64,000 bases of DNA from JAJISK01 sp046759185 (GCA_046759185.1 JBHIBO010000001.1:1-64000), one strand, 5' to 3'. Positions 44,585 to 54,172 are shown, numbered from the stretch's first letter. Notes: generated from the sequence alone by a model not told the origin. Numbers and translations are program-made.

Positions 44585-45294
44585 TCCTGGAGGCCCCGTT
44601 CCGTCTCTCCGGTCTGGAGCCAGTACCGCACAATCGGGCGCGTGACCTTACGCCGTAGGACCTCAGCGAAGCCGTTTCTCTGGAAGGTCGGGAGAAACCC
44701 GGTCCACGCCGAGGGGGCGGGGTAGTCCTTCCGGTCGGTGTCTAGGGGGTAGCCTTCCACGACCTTCACGCCCTGATTCTTCGCATAGGCGAGAGCGGCT
44801 TCCAGGAGCTTTCCATTGATTCCTTGGTGGCGGAAGGTTTGGGCCACGTAGAAACAGACGATGGACCAGACCGGTTCGTCGTCCACCGGTTTAAGGAGGG
44901 GCGATCGGTTTAGGCGGGGGAACTCGTCGCGAGGTGCGATAGAGCACCATCCCACCGGCTGACCCTCCTTGTAGAGGAGGATTCCCGGGATGCGGCCTCT
45001 CTCTACGATTTCCCGCATGGCGGTCTTGTTCACGTCTCCGCGTGACCGCTCGAACTCGGAGGAGGAACGGCGCCACCACATGCACCAGCAACCTCCCCAG
45101 GCCCCAGACTTGCCGAAGAGGATCTCCAGGTCCTCCCATCGGTCGGCGGTCAGGGGTTCGTAAGCCAGACCGTCGGGGAGGACCCCTCCCAGTCTACTCT
45201 TGGACCCATTCTTCAAGGGGAATCGGTCTCCCTGTCTCAAGGTAGGAGCGGAGGGAGTCGAGGGCCCATCGCCACCCCTTCCTAAGATCTTCAA
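44575..45294 (-). CDS. GNAT family N-acetyltransferase
   Basis: The GNAT domain runs from about YEPLTADRWEDLEILF to the C-terminus. It has a CWCMWW segment, GWCSIAPRDEF, and the acetyl-CoA site VCFYVAQTFRHQGINGKLLEAALAYA. The substrate is unknown. Only the ATG at 45294 is a standard in-frame start, which overlaps the upstream SRPBCC gene by 101 bp. The first 40 residues look unlike protein-coding sequence, so the true start may be nearer 45190 at a non-standard codon. Confidence 0.75.
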   Translation of the reverse strand: MKILGRGGDGPSTPSAPTLRQGDRFPLKNGSKSRLGGVLPDGLAYEPLTADRWEDLEILFGKSGAWGGCWCMWWRRSSSEFERSRGDVNKTAMREIVERGRIPGILLYKEGQPVGWCSIAPRDEFPRLNRSPLLKPVDDEPVWSIVCFYVAQTFRHQGINGKLLEAALAYAKNQGVKVVEGYPLDTDRKDYPAPSAWTGFLPTFQRNGFAEVLRRKVTRPIVRYWLQTGETERGLQDQA

Positions 45295-45841
45295 ACTCCT
45301 GCAGGTTCTTCAGGCGGGAGTGCTCGAGACGGATCAGCGATTTCTCCTCCCCCTTGGGGCTGATCCAAATCTCCACGACCGTTCCGGGTGCGTGCTTCGG
45401 GTTCTCCCACGTGTACTTGAGCCGTTCAGGGGGCTCGAGACGCAGAAACTCGCCGTTGTCTCCGTCCTTGTTCTCGTAGCGCCCGCCGACCCGCAATTCC
45501 GCTTGGGCGTCTTGGGTAAACCACCGCGATAGCAGGCTAGGTTCGGTGAGGGCCTTGTAGGCCACCTCAGGGGATGTCCGAATGGTCCGCTGCACCGTCA
45601 CCACAAACTGCGCTCTTTTCTGGCCGACCTGTCGGAGTCCCCGTGCCCGTTCGTACTCCACGGCCACCATCTGGGCCCACCATCCGCTCAGGCCATGGGT
45701 CTCCGCGAGATGCCTGGCGGTGGTGGTGTGCCCCTTGTCGACGGCGTCCCAGGTGTCGAGGAGTGCAAACCACTCGCCCCACCCCTTGCCGGTCTTCGTC
45801 CGGACGGCCTCCTCCCCGATGCGAGATCGCTGGCGAGTCAT
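45194..45841 (-). CDS. DUF4287 plus SRPBCC (AHSA1-like) protein
   Basis: The 215-residue two-domain protein has an N-terminal DUF4287-like helical domain (GKGWGEWFALLDTWDAVDKGHTTTARHLAETHGL, then SGWWAQMVAVEYERARGLR). A START/AHSA1-type SRPBCC domain follows (TIRTSPEVAYKALTEPSLLSRWF, GGRYENKDGDNGEF, LKYTWEN). Such proteins bind hydrophobic ligands or act as Hsp90-activator-like folds; the exact role is unknown. ATG 45841 is chosen because the DUF4287 domain starts shortly after it. The GNAT gene follows on the same strand. Confidence 0.82.
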   Translation of the reverse strand: MTRQRSRIGEEAVRTKTGKGWGEWFALLDTWDAVDKGHTTTARHLAETHGLSGWWAQMVAVEYERARGLRQVGQKRAQFVVTVQRTIRTSPEVAYKALTEPSLLSRWFTQDAQAELRVGGRYENKDGDNGEFLRLEPPERLKYTWENPKHAPGTVVEIWISPKGEEKSLIRLEHSRLKNLQEFEDLRKGWRWALDSLRSYLETGRPIPLEEWVQE

Positions 45842-45890
45842 GGTGTACGCTCGCGATGGTACGCGGGCTATTTCTCCTTGGCCCCTGGGG

Positions 45891-46481
45891 TCAGCTGTCA
45901 GGCCCGGGTAGGGCCATGGCACTGGTTTCGGTGTAGGCTCGGGTGGCCTCGCCAAGAATTCGATGAGCGGCGGCGATGGCCTCGGGCAATCGATTGGGAT
46001 CCGAGAGTCGACCGTCGATGGACAGGAGGATGCCCTCGAAACGCGCGTCGAGGCGAATGCCACCGTCCTCGGTGGTCCAGGTCAGCGTCTGTCCCGCGAG
46101 GTCCTCTACAAATCCGTACCAACGCAACGGGCCGAACCAGCGTTGCCGGAGGGCCTCGGCCGCGCGCCGTCCCTCATGCTCGCTGGGGAGGACGGTTCGC
46201 AGGACGGGTACCGGAGGGCTGCCAAGGGGATCGCGCACCGTCCGGGCGACGGAGGCCCCTTGGGAGCTCAGCCTGTAGCCTTCCTGGGTCTCGCTAATGA
46301 GCCCATCGGCCTGGAGGCGACGCAGGGCCCGCGTCAGAGATTCCTGGTGGATATCGAGAAGCCGACGCAACCCCTGAAAGCTGACCTCGATGGCCTCCTC
46401 CCGTCCAAGGAGGGCGAGGATCCCTCGGTCGTGATCGGAGAGCGTTGACCCCTCACCAGCAGGCAGGTAGAAGTCCGTCAC
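45891..46481 (-). CDS. winged-helix transcriptional regulator
   Basis: The 196-residue protein has an N-terminal MarR/Lrp-like winged helix (ILALLGREEAIEVSFQGLRRLLDIHQESLTRALRRLQADGLISE) and a wing EGYRLSSQG. A C-terminal alpha-beta domain (GPLRWYGFVEDLAGQTLTWTTEDGGIRLDARFEGILLSIDG) may bind a ligand. No named family is recognised. The GTG start at 46481 is open to doubt because the nearest A/T box lies too close. It is divergent from the HtrA-like gene. Confidence 0.68.
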   Translation of the reverse strand: MTDFYLPAGEGSTLSDHDRGILALLGREEAIEVSFQGLRRLLDIHQESLTRALRRLQADGLISETQEGYRLSSQGASVARTVRDPLGSPPVPVLRTVLPSEHEGRRAAEALRQRWFGPLRWYGFVEDLAGQTLTWTTEDGGIRLDARFEGILLSIDGRLSDPNRLPEAIAAAHRILGEATRAYTETSAMALPGPDS

Positions 46482-46624
46482 CAGGTAAAATCAGGTTCCA
46501 GGCGGCCTTAAACCTTCTCGTTTCGGTTCCGAGGATGATATTGGCCGCGAACTCACCTAACTGCTATGTGACTGGCTTCTTCCGGTGCTGGTCAACAAAT
46601 CCTCCCCCCTCATATCTCCTCTGC

Positions 46625-47560
46625 ATGATTCGCGAGCTGCAGGATGCCTTCACCGGGGCTGTCGAGAAGGCGGCCAAGAGTACCGTGAGCGTGAGTGCCT
46701 CGCCCCGCCCCATGCGTCCGTGGGGTCGGTTCCCCCGCCAAGGAGCGGGGTCCGGCGTCGTGATGGACGCGAAGGGACACGTCCTGACCAACCATCACGT
46801 GGTCAAGGGGGCCGAGCGAATCCTCATCTCGCTGTCCGACGGCACCATCGTCGGCGGCCACGTCCTTGGCGGGGACGACGAGACCGACATCGCCGTGGTC
46901 AAAGTGGATGAGAAGAACATCCAGCCCGCGGAGTTCGGCGACTCGGAAGCTCTCAAGGTGGGACAGCCCGTCCTTGCCATCGGGAACCCTTTGGGGTTGT
47001 CCGGCGGACCGGCCGTAACCTCCGGGGTGATTAGCTCCCTCCGACGGAGCCTACAAGTCGGCAACGGCAACGGCCTGAAGATGATTCAGACGGATGCGGC
47101 TGTGAACCCCGGGAACAGCGGAGGCCCCCTCGTGGACCTGGAAGGGAAGGTCGTAGCGGTAAACACCGCCACCATTCCCCAGGCCGATGGCATCGGTTTT
47201 GCCGTGCCCGTGAAGACGGCCCTGCATACCGCAAACCAGATCATCGAGCACGGCAGGGTTCAGAGGCCCTGGCTCGGCATCGTCGGCTATGATGTGAACC
47301 GCCGTGTAGCCCGACACTACGGCCTGAAAGCCCCCCGAGGCGTCCTTGTCGCCGAAGTCACCTCCGGCGGACCGGCCGAGAGTGCGGGGGTCCGTGTGGG
47401 CGACGTCATCCTGTCCCTCGCCGGGGAGTCCCTCGACGGCGTGGGCGATCTGGTCGATCTGTTACGCGCGCGTGAACTTGAAGAGAAAATCGACATGGAG
47501 GTAGATCGAAATGGAGAGTCCATTCATATCCAGGCCAGCCTGGGCACCCGACCCTTTTGA
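46625..47560 (+). CDS. HtrA/DegP-like serine protease with PDZ domain
   Basis: The 311-residue trypsin-fold (S1C) protease has the full triad: H58 in TNHHVV, D88 in DETDIAVVKV and S165 in NPGNSGGPLV. One PDZ domain follows (GVLVAEVTSGGPAESAGVRVGDVILSL). It would degrade or refold damaged proteins. No signal peptide or membrane anchor precedes the protease domain from ATG 46625, so it appears cytosolic, unlike most HtrA. A longer in-frame upstream extension looks non-coding. The methyltransferase gene lies downstream. Confidence 0.9.
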   Translation: MIRELQDAFTGAVEKAAKSTVSVSASPRPMRPWGRFPRQGAGSGVVMDAKGHVLTNHHVVKGAERILISLSDGTIVGGHVLGGDDETDIAVVKVDEKNIQPAEFGDSEALKVGQPVLAIGNPLGLSGGPAVTSGVISSLRRSLQVGNGNGLKMIQTDAAVNPGNSGGPLVDLEGKVVAVNTATIPQADGIGFAVPVKTALHTANQIIEHGRVQRPWLGIVGYDVNRRVARHYGLKAPRGVLVAEVTSGGPAESAGVRVGDVILSLAGESLDGVGDLVDLLRARELEEKIDMEVDRNGESIHIQASLGTRPF

Positions 47561-47702
47561 GCCGGATCCCTGGAATCCCTTCGATCCGGCAACCCCTGAC
47601 CCTCCCCCGGGTCCGCCGGGCCACTTAAGCGGTCGCCCCCCTCCGACAGGGTATAAACGCAGGCAGGTTCTCTGTGAAGCCGTAGATACGATCCCGCCGG
47701 CT

Positions 47703-48299
47703 TTGGAGGCGTCACACCTGGAATTCTTTGACTCGGCGTACGAGGGAACGCCCCCCTGGGATATCGGACGCCCCCAGTCCGAGTTTGTACGCCTCGAGGA
47801 AGCAGGTAGAGTGGGCGCTACGGTCCTGGATGTCGGTTGTGGTACCGGGGAAAACACCCTATATCTGGCGAGACGCGGCCATGAGGCCTGGGGCGTGGAT
47901 TCCTCGCCACGTGCCATAGAGAAGGCCAAGGCCAAGTCCAATAGTCGCAGGATTCCGGTCACATTTCGCGTGGCAGATGCGTTGCGCCTGGGCCGGCTGG
48001 GCCGGTCTTTCGAGACGGTGATTGACTCAGGGCTGTTCCACACCTTCTCGGATCCGGACCGCTTGCGGTTCCTTGATAGCTTGGCCAGCGTCCTCCCCTC
48101 GGGCGGCTCCTACTTCGTGCTGGTTTTCAGCGAGCAAGAGCCAGCGGATTGGGGCGGGCCTCGGCGCATTTCCCAGGAAGAAATTCGGGCCACCTTCCGT
48201 GATGGCTGGGTCGTGGACTCCATCCAGCCTGCAAAATTCGAGAGCAACATCCATCCGAATGGCGGCCTGGCATGGCTCTCCAGCATCACCCGGTTTTGA
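47703..48299 (+). CDS. class I SAM-dependent methyltransferase
   Basis: The 198-residue methyltransferase has LEFFDSAYEGTPPWDIGRPQ at the N-terminus, SAM motif VLDVGCGTGENTLYLA, GVDSSPRAIEKAKAK and DSGLFHTFSD, as in TehB/thiopurine-type methyltransferases that act on small toxic molecules. The substrate is not determinable. I start at TTG 47703 because conservation begins there and GGTATAAACG (47649-47658) lies upstream; the long proline-rich in-frame extension overlaps the HtrA-like gene and is rejected. Confidence 0.8.
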   Translation: MEASHLEFFDSAYEGTPPWDIGRPQSEFVRLEEAGRVGATVLDVGCGTGENTLYLARRGHEAWGVDSSPRAIEKAKAKSNSRRIPVTFRVADALRLGRLGRSFETVIDSGLFHTFSDPDRLRFLDSLASVLPSGGSYFVLVFSEQEPADWGGPRRISQEEIRATFRDGWVVDSIQPAKFESNIHPNGGLAWLSSITRF

Positions 48300-48631
48300 G
48301 CTGCCCCGGGAACCCTTCGAGCTGCGTTGCATCTCGCCCCTGGGGGACCCAAGTTGGCGAGGGCGGCCCCTCCGTTGATGCTGCCCCCTTCACGCGAGGA
48401 CGGGGATACGACGAACGAAGGCCCGATGGCCTACCAGGTCGAGAAGCGAGCTTACTGCCGTCGCATGGCTCACTCACCCGGTGCCGATCACAGGCAGTGT
48501 TTGAATTGTGACTGAGCCTCGTTAGAGCAGACCTAGCTCACACAGTGCCCCGTATTCCTATATGAAGTAAATACACGCTATTGATAACGTCCTTAACGGC
48601 CCTGCTGTACTGTTAGCACGCCGGCGCCCTG
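48300..48631. other. gene-free stretch before the APC-USP permease
   Basis: No coding feature is convincing here. The last 90 bases are more AT-rich than the surroundings and hold CCTATATGAAGTAAATACA near 48555-48573, a plausible promoter giving a leader of about 45 nt to the ATG at 48632. The rest shows nothing I can identify. Confidence 0.35.
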
Positions 48632-51010
48632 ATGATAGGGGAAGCCATCGCCGCAAAGGGGCCGATAGGGGCCCCGGTGAGGATAGGTCTCAGCCGTGAC
48701 CTTAGGTTCCTTGACATCACGATGCTCGGCATCGGAGCCATGGTCGGTGCCGGGATTTTCGTCTTGGTAGGGAGCGCCGCCAGGGTCGCCGGGCCTGCTG
48801 CAGTTCTTGCCTTTGCCATAAATGGCGCCGTGACTCTCCTGACCGCTTTCACTTACGCCGAACTCGGTTCGGCCTATCCAGAGGCGGGGGGAGGCTATCT
48901 ATGGGCGAAGGAGGGTCTCCCTCCGCCCGCGGGCTTCTTGGGAGGATGGCTCTCTTGGATTGCACATGCGATTGCCTGCAGCCTCTATGCTGTGGGATTT
49001 GCCAGCTTCATCCACTTCGCCCTGCGGGAATATGGCCTCTCGACTGTGCTCATCCCCCGGGAGGTCACGTTGGGAGGCATGACGTTTAGCCCCCTGGACA
49101 AGGCCATCACGGTCGCCATCGTGCTCTTCTTCGTACTGGTGAACTACACAGGAGTGCGGAGTACCGGGCGTGTGGAGTCTTCCATAACCCTTGGAAAGAT
49201 CGTGGTCTTAGCCACCTTCATAGCCTTCGGTGCATCTGCGATGCTGAGAGATCCTACAGCGCCGGACCGCTTCGTACATGAGTTCCTCCCTGGAGAGACT
49301 GGTCTTGGCGGCATCCTGCTCGCCATGGGCCTAACCTTCGTCGCCTTCGAGGGCTACGAGATTATCGCTCAATCTGGCGAGGAGGTGAAACGGCCAAGGA
49401 GGAACATTCCCAGAGCGATCTTCCTATCAATCGCCGTGGTCGTCGTCATCTATGTCCTAACCTTCATCGTTGCCCTGGGGGTGATCCAATGCGCCGACGA
49501 GCCCATCGCATGGAGGTGTCTCGGAGGTTCGGGCGACCCTGAGCTGGCGATGATAAGGGCGGCAGGCTCCCTGCTTGGGCCCTGGGGCATCGTCCTCATG
49601 GTCACTGGAGGACTCCTGGCCACTACATCGGCTCTGAACGCCACTGTGTACTCCTCCTCTCGGGTGAGTTTCGCCATGGGAAGGGATGGGTCTCTTCCGC
49701 GACTCCTGGGAAGGGTTCATCCGCGAAGCCACTCTCCTGGCGGCGCTGTGGTCATCAGTGGCCTCATAATCATAGTCATCGCCCTGATCCTGCCCATCGA
49801 AGAGATCGCCGCCTCGGCGGGCATCATGTTTCTGCTCCTCTTCGTCATCGCGAACATGAGTCTTCTTACCTTAAGGAAAAGGAGACCTGACTTGGAGAGG
49901 GGTTTCAGGGTCCCGCTTTACCCCATTATCCCTATCGTGGGGATAGCGGTCAACCTATTCCTAGCAGTTTACATCTGGAACCTTCCTGGCAGGCACTTGG
50001 GAGAGCTGGGTCCAGGCCAGGTCGCCTGGTACGTTGCCATTCTAGGCCTCAGCATAGGCCTCGTGTATCACTATTTCAAAGGAGGACGGGGTGAGATTGA
50101 AACGAGGCCACGCATGAAGCGTGAAATCCTCGAGGTCATTGCGGCGTCTTCGAGCAAGAGGGCGAAGAAGGGTGGCAGGCGGGTTCTCGTCCCCTTGAGA
50201 GATCCCGACAATCTCGCGCTGGTGAAGTTAGGGTCCCAGGTTGCCAGGGAGAGGGAGGCGGAACTCCTCATCCTGCATGTCATCGAGGTTCCTCTCGCCA
50301 TGCCCCCGAAATCCATTAGGTTCAGCCTCGTAGACGATCGGATAAAGGCACTCCGTGGGGCCAGAGAGCTTGCCAGGAAGATGGGCGTGGATGCGTCTAT
50401 CATCGTGAAGATAGGCCACAGAGTCCATGATACAATCCTGGAAACGACATACGAGGAGGGCGTGGAGGCTCTGATCCTAGGATGGCGGGGGGAACGGCCT
50501 GCCCGGGGCGGTCGCATTCTTGGCGCCAACATCGACTTCCTGGTCCAGAGGGCGAAGTGCGATGTCATTGTCCTCAAAGGATTGGATATCAAAGACAGGC
50601 TCGACAGGATTACGGTCTTGTCGGGCCACGCCTGGCACGTTACCGATGCATCAAAGGTCGCCGCCCTCTTGGCCAGGGAGCATGATGCCGAGGTCATTGT
50701 CCTGAGCATAGTGACGCAGAAATCGGTGGAGAAGCCGACCATTGCTGACGGCCACAGGTTGATGGAGGATCTTGAGGCACTGGAGGTGCGAACTGAGCAC
50801 AAGATAGTGTTCTCTGGCTCCATCGTGGAGGCGGCGTTGAGACAGGCCTCCGATTCTGACCTCTTCGTCATGGGTGCGAGCCCTAGATGGGCATTGAGGA
50901 AGTACGACTTCGGGCCGCTGGAGGACAGGATTGCCAAGAGCCTGGGCGTCTCTCTCGTCATGTTTAGGGGGTCGACGGAGAAGCCAAGGCTCGAACAGAA
51001 GGAAGCCTGA
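48632..51010 (+). CDS. APC-family permease fused to two USP domains
   Basis: The 792-residue protein has residues 1-480 as a 12-helix amino acid/polyamine permease: the FLDITMLGIGAMVGAGIFVLVG unwound-helix signature, AFTYAELGSAYPEAGGGYLWAKE, and FEGYEIIAQSGEEVKRPRRN. After a basic linker come two cytosolic universal-stress domains, from RRVLVPLRDPDNLALVKLG and from DRITVLSGHAWHVTDAS, ending RIAKSLGVSLVMFRG. The USP part may sense nucleotide and gate uptake. Arginine is encoded largely by AGG and AGA here, whereas the core genes in this window use CGN, which suggests transfer from another genome. Confidence 0.9.
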   Translation: MIGEAIAAKGPIGAPVRIGLSRDLRFLDITMLGIGAMVGAGIFVLVGSAARVAGPAAVLAFAINGAVTLLTAFTYAELGSAYPEAGGGYLWAKEGLPPPAGFLGGWLSWIAHAIACSLYAVGFASFIHFALREYGLSTVLIPREVTLGGMTFSPLDKAITVAIVLFFVLVNYTGVRSTGRVESSITLGKIVVLATFIAFGASAMLRDPTAPDRFVHEFLPGETGLGGILLAMGLTFVAFEGYEIIAQSGEEVKRPRRNIPRAIFLSIAVVVVIYVLTFIVALGVIQCADEPIAWRCLGGSGDPELAMIRAAGSLLGPWGIVLMVTGGLLATTSALNATVYSSSRVSFAMGRDGSLPRLLGRVHPRSHSPGGAVVISGLIIIVIALILPIEEIAASAGIMFLLLFVIANMSLLTLRKRRPDLERGFRVPLYPIIPIVGIAVNLFLAVYIWNLPGRHLGELGPGQVAWYVAILGLSIGLVYHYFKGGRGEIETRPRMKREILEVIAASSSKRAKKGGRRVLVPLRDPDNLALVKLGSQVAREREAELLILHVIEVPLAMPPKSIRFSLVDDRIKALRGARELARKMGVDASIIVKIGHRVHDTILETTYEEGVEALILGWRGERPARGGRILGANIDFLVQRAKCDVIVLKGLDIKDRLDRITVLSGHAWHVTDASKVAALLAREHDAEVIVLSIVTQKSVEKPTIADGHRLMEDLEALEVRTEHKIVFSGSIVEAALRQASDSDLFVMGASPRWALRKYDFGPLEDRIAKSLGVSLVMFRGSTEKPRLEQKEA

Positions 51011-51424
51011 AGCTCCCTGGAACATCACACCGCTCGCTTTCCGTAGAGGCAGCGATCATTCCGTCATCGAACAGGAAAGCGGGCCATGGAGTGTGGCAGG
51101 ACTAATCGGATTCTTTGGCCGCATGTAAGCGTCATCCGATTGGTGTGCGACCTGACAAGAGAAGGGCAGAGGGGCTACCGACTGTCAACCTGGTAATGAT
51201 TCCGTTGGCGGTGTCCTCCTATCCCGCTCGGACTCATCCATACTGCCCGCCCTCGGGGGTCCGATGAACGTTGTTGGATCCGCATGGCTGGCACGTTCCC
51301 TGACGCCCTGCCCATCAGGACTCGTCACCAAGAAGAGTTAACCTAGGTGGGCTGCTTCGGCATGCCTAGATTCAGCAAGGAATGGAGTCTCTCGCAGCTC
51401 AGATTTCCGGAGTTCCGGCTTCAT
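51011..51424. other. gene-free stretch between the two APC permeases
   Basis: No gene or repeat is supported. The sequence is of mixed composition. An in-frame extension of the next permease to 51347 lacks membrane-protein character before the ATG at 51425. No clear terminator or TATA box stands out. Confidence 0.3.
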
Positions 51425-52729
51425 ATGACAGATCCAACCCCGAAAAGGGTCCTTGGCCTTCGCGAGCTGATAGCCATGGGAATCGGGGGTATGATCGGAG
51501 GCGGTATCTTCTCCCTTTTGGGCATCTCGGTCCAGATTAGCGGCAATGCTGCTCCTTTTGCGTTCGCCATCGGGAGTATGGTAGCCATCGTAGCAGGCTA
51601 TTCCTACGTACGACTAGCTCTCACATACAGGGCCGACGGGGCGAGCTTCACCTACCTTGAACGAGCATTTCCTAGGCACCCGAACGTAGCAGGCATTGCC
51701 GGTTGGACGGTAGTCGTGGGCTACATCGCTACCATGGCCCTGTACGCCTTCACGTTCGGAGCGTTTGGAGCGCTTCTGCTGGGACTTCCAAATTCCTTGC
51801 CCTTGCGGGCGGGTCTTTCCGCAGGCATCCTATTGTTTTTCATGTTCGTGAACCTCATCGGGGCCAGGGAAAGCGGCCTGGCGGAGGACGTGGCAGTCTA
51901 TGCGAAGGTTGCTATTCTCGCTGTGTTTGGAGTCGCTGGCATCTTCGTAGTGCGAGCAGATAACTACGTCCCCCTCTTTGACCAAGGGGGCTCCAGCATC
52001 ATCATCGCAGGAGCCCTCATCTTCGTAGCCTACGAGGGCTTTCAGCTTATCACGAACGCGGTCCTTGAGACCAAGGATCCTGACCGGAACATTCCGCGGG
52101 CGATCTACGGCTCCATCGTAATAGTATCCGTCATCTACGTCACGATTGCCGCCGTAGCCGTTGGCTCCCTCACCGTCGATGCACTGATTGCCGAGAGGGA
52201 CCAGGCCCTGGCGGTCGCTGCTCGTCCCGCCTTGGGGGATCTAGGAGTGCTGCTAGTCGGAATTGCAGCGCTCCTTGCCACCTCTTCGGCCATAAACGCC
52301 ACGGTCTTCGGGGCGTCGCGAATGGCGGCTGAGATCGCGACGGAACGGCTCGCCCCCAAGGCCTTCTCCTTCCGCAATCGGAGGGATGTCCCTTGGTTTG
52401 CCGTCCTATCGTTGACGGTCCTCGCCCTCCTCCTCAGCGTCGGGGGCGGCCTGGAGATGATAGCGGCCTTCTCCAGCATGACGTTCCTTCTCGTATCCAT
52501 CGGGGTCTCCATCGCCAATCTCCGTCTCCACAAGGTGACGGGCAGCAGTGGCGGGCTGGTAGTTCTCGGCCTCCTCTTGATGACCGTCACCACCGGAATC
52601 CTCGGACTCTACCTCTGGGAAAACGATAGGGAGACCCTATGGTTGATCCTCGGCATTTACGCCACTGTGACCATGGCAGAGCTTCTGCTGAGCCGAAGGC
52701 GAATCAGTTGGAGGCGGGGAGGGCGCTAG
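51425..52729 (+). CDS. APC-family amino acid permease
   Basis: The 434-residue, 12-helix transporter has the APC signature GLRELIAMGIGGMIGGGIFSLLG, then VRLALTYRADGASFTYLERAFP and FVAYEGFQLITNAVLETKDPDRNIPRAIYG in helices 6-7. It differs from the upstream permease in lacking any C-terminal USP domain. The substrate is probably an amino acid or amine, but specificity is not readable. ATG 51425 gives a short hydrophilic N-terminus before helix 1. Confidence 0.88.
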   Translation: MTDPTPKRVLGLRELIAMGIGGMIGGGIFSLLGISVQISGNAAPFAFAIGSMVAIVAGYSYVRLALTYRADGASFTYLERAFPRHPNVAGIAGWTVVVGYIATMALYAFTFGAFGALLLGLPNSLPLRAGLSAGILLFFMFVNLIGARESGLAEDVAVYAKVAILAVFGVAGIFVVRADNYVPLFDQGGSSIIIAGALIFVAYEGFQLITNAVLETKDPDRNIPRAIYGSIVIVSVIYVTIAAVAVGSLTVDALIAERDQALAVAARPALGDLGVLLVGIAALLATSSAINATVFGASRMAAEIATERLAPKAFSFRNRRDVPWFAVLSLTVLALLLSVGGGLEMIAAFSSMTFLLVSIGVSIANLRLHKVTGSSGGLVVLGLLLMTVTTGILGLYLWENDRETLWLILGIYATVTMAELLLSRRRISWRRGGR

Positions 52730-53169
52730 GTCGGAGGCTCCGAGAGCGATAATGAGGCGGATCTCGCCAGCATGCCACCTAGTTCCCCTTCTCCCTTCTG
52801 GTACGCGTCGTAATGGAAGGTAACCTCGAGCATTCCTGCCGCAGGCCGGCGGGGCTTCGCCATCGTCAAAGAAGTGGCCGGGGAGTTCGAGCGATGATTG
52901 GGCAAGGCAGAGCCCGTGCAGCCGATGCCGAAGAATGCTCCAGTCCATGGTCAAACCCGCTGAAGACCTCGCGGCTGTTGCTCCGTGCCTGGGACATCGA
53001 AGATTATGTGAAAGAAGGTCGATTGAGGAGGTCATCTTCCAGCACGCACGAGCTCTTCCGCCAGCTCACCGAGGAACGGCGAAACCGAGGCTTCCAGGGT
53101 CGGCGGGATCCGGGTGGCAAGGTTATTACGAGTCACCAATGATACGGATCCATCCTCGGGGAGGTCTGG
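52730..53169. other. gene-free stretch before broken TauE/SafE gene
   Basis: Short open frames exist on both strands, but none shows a domain, membrane segment or family motif. The stretch may hold decayed coding sequence given the broken gene that follows. I cannot assign anything in it. Confidence 0.3.
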
Positions 53170-54025
53170 TTGGTCCTTGATCCCTTCATAAGTGGTCTCA
53201 TCTCGTTCTGGTGGATGTTCCCGTTGGCAATACTCATCGCTTCCGTGGCGATGACGTTTGGCATTGGGGGTGCGGCCTTCCTCTCCCCCTTCTTCCTGAT
53301 CGTCATTGGATTGCGACCGGAGGTTGCTGTAGCCTTAGGGGTACCCGTGGAGGTCTTCGGGTTCGGGAGCGGACTTGTCGGATACGCGAAGGCCAAGTTC
53401 GTAAACTATCATCTCGCCACACGGGTTCTTCCCTTCGCGGTCGGCTTCGCCCTCCTCGGCGCCTTTCTTGGGAAGAACCTCCCATCCAATCTGCTGGAGA
53501 TTCTTCTAGCCGTGGCGCTCTTTGCTCTTGCCGTAGCCTTCCTTGGCCGAGAGCGCAGTGTATACTTCGTTGACCATCCGCTTCATCCAATCCAGACGGA
53601 ATATGAGAAGAGATCCTGGACAGACCTTTGGCGGGATTTTGAGTCGAAGCCAGTCCTCTTTGTAACGAGTTCGATTGGAGGTTGTCTGTCGGTCTGGTCT
53701 CCATAGGCCTCGGCGAGGTTAATGCCTACAATTTCGTCCGTAGACTGAGAATGGACCCCGCTACCTCTGCCGGGTCATCCGTCTTCATCATCGCCCTCAC
53801 GACAGCCTTTGCTACTCTCTTCAATCTGTCATTTTCGCCGTCGCCGACACCCAAGACCTATTCCTCTTGGCTCAGATCGCGATTTGGGCGATCCCAGGCG
53901 TCGTCCTGGGTGGACAGCTTGGGGTGAGAATCTCGAAGAGGATCAACCGGCAGAGGGCCTTGCTGATCCTCCCCATCCTCTTCTCGACCGTCGGCATTCT
54001 GACGCTGCTCAGCGCACTCTCCTAG
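53170..54025 (+). pseudogene. TauE/SafE permease gene with two frameshifts
   Basis: Three frames together encode one TauE/SafE-like permease. The first, from 53170, gives SVAMTFGIGGAAFLSPFFLIV and ends at a stop near 53706 after TSSIGG. The second picks up from 53682 as SVGLVSIGLGEVNAYNFVRRL to ATLFNL. The third, from about 53828, gives VIFAVADTQDLFLLAQIAIW and a final helix to TLLSALS with a stop at 54023-54025. Each step is explained by one lost base: GGAGG(G)TTG near 53681 and CTG(G)TCATT near 53828. The long hydrophilic loop in the middle (FVDHPLHPIQTEYEKR) is a family variant. It is either a decaying gene or has assembly errors; an intact TauE/SafE paralogue is at 40415. Confidence 0.8.
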
Positions 54026-54172
54026 CGAACAGACGGCAGGACCGGCGAGAGGGAGGAGATCCTCAGAAGCCATGTGAGAATCTGCCACACGGGGGAGAAT
54101 CGCCTGCCTCGAAGGGTTCCAGCAGGGGTTTATCCCCATGGGGGCGGTTCGCTCCGAAAGGATTGAGAGACT

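Noticed and set aside
52813..53142. 109-residue open frame before the broken TauE gene
   Set aside because: It has no domain, hydrophobic segment or start signal, and the composition is like random GC-rich DNA.
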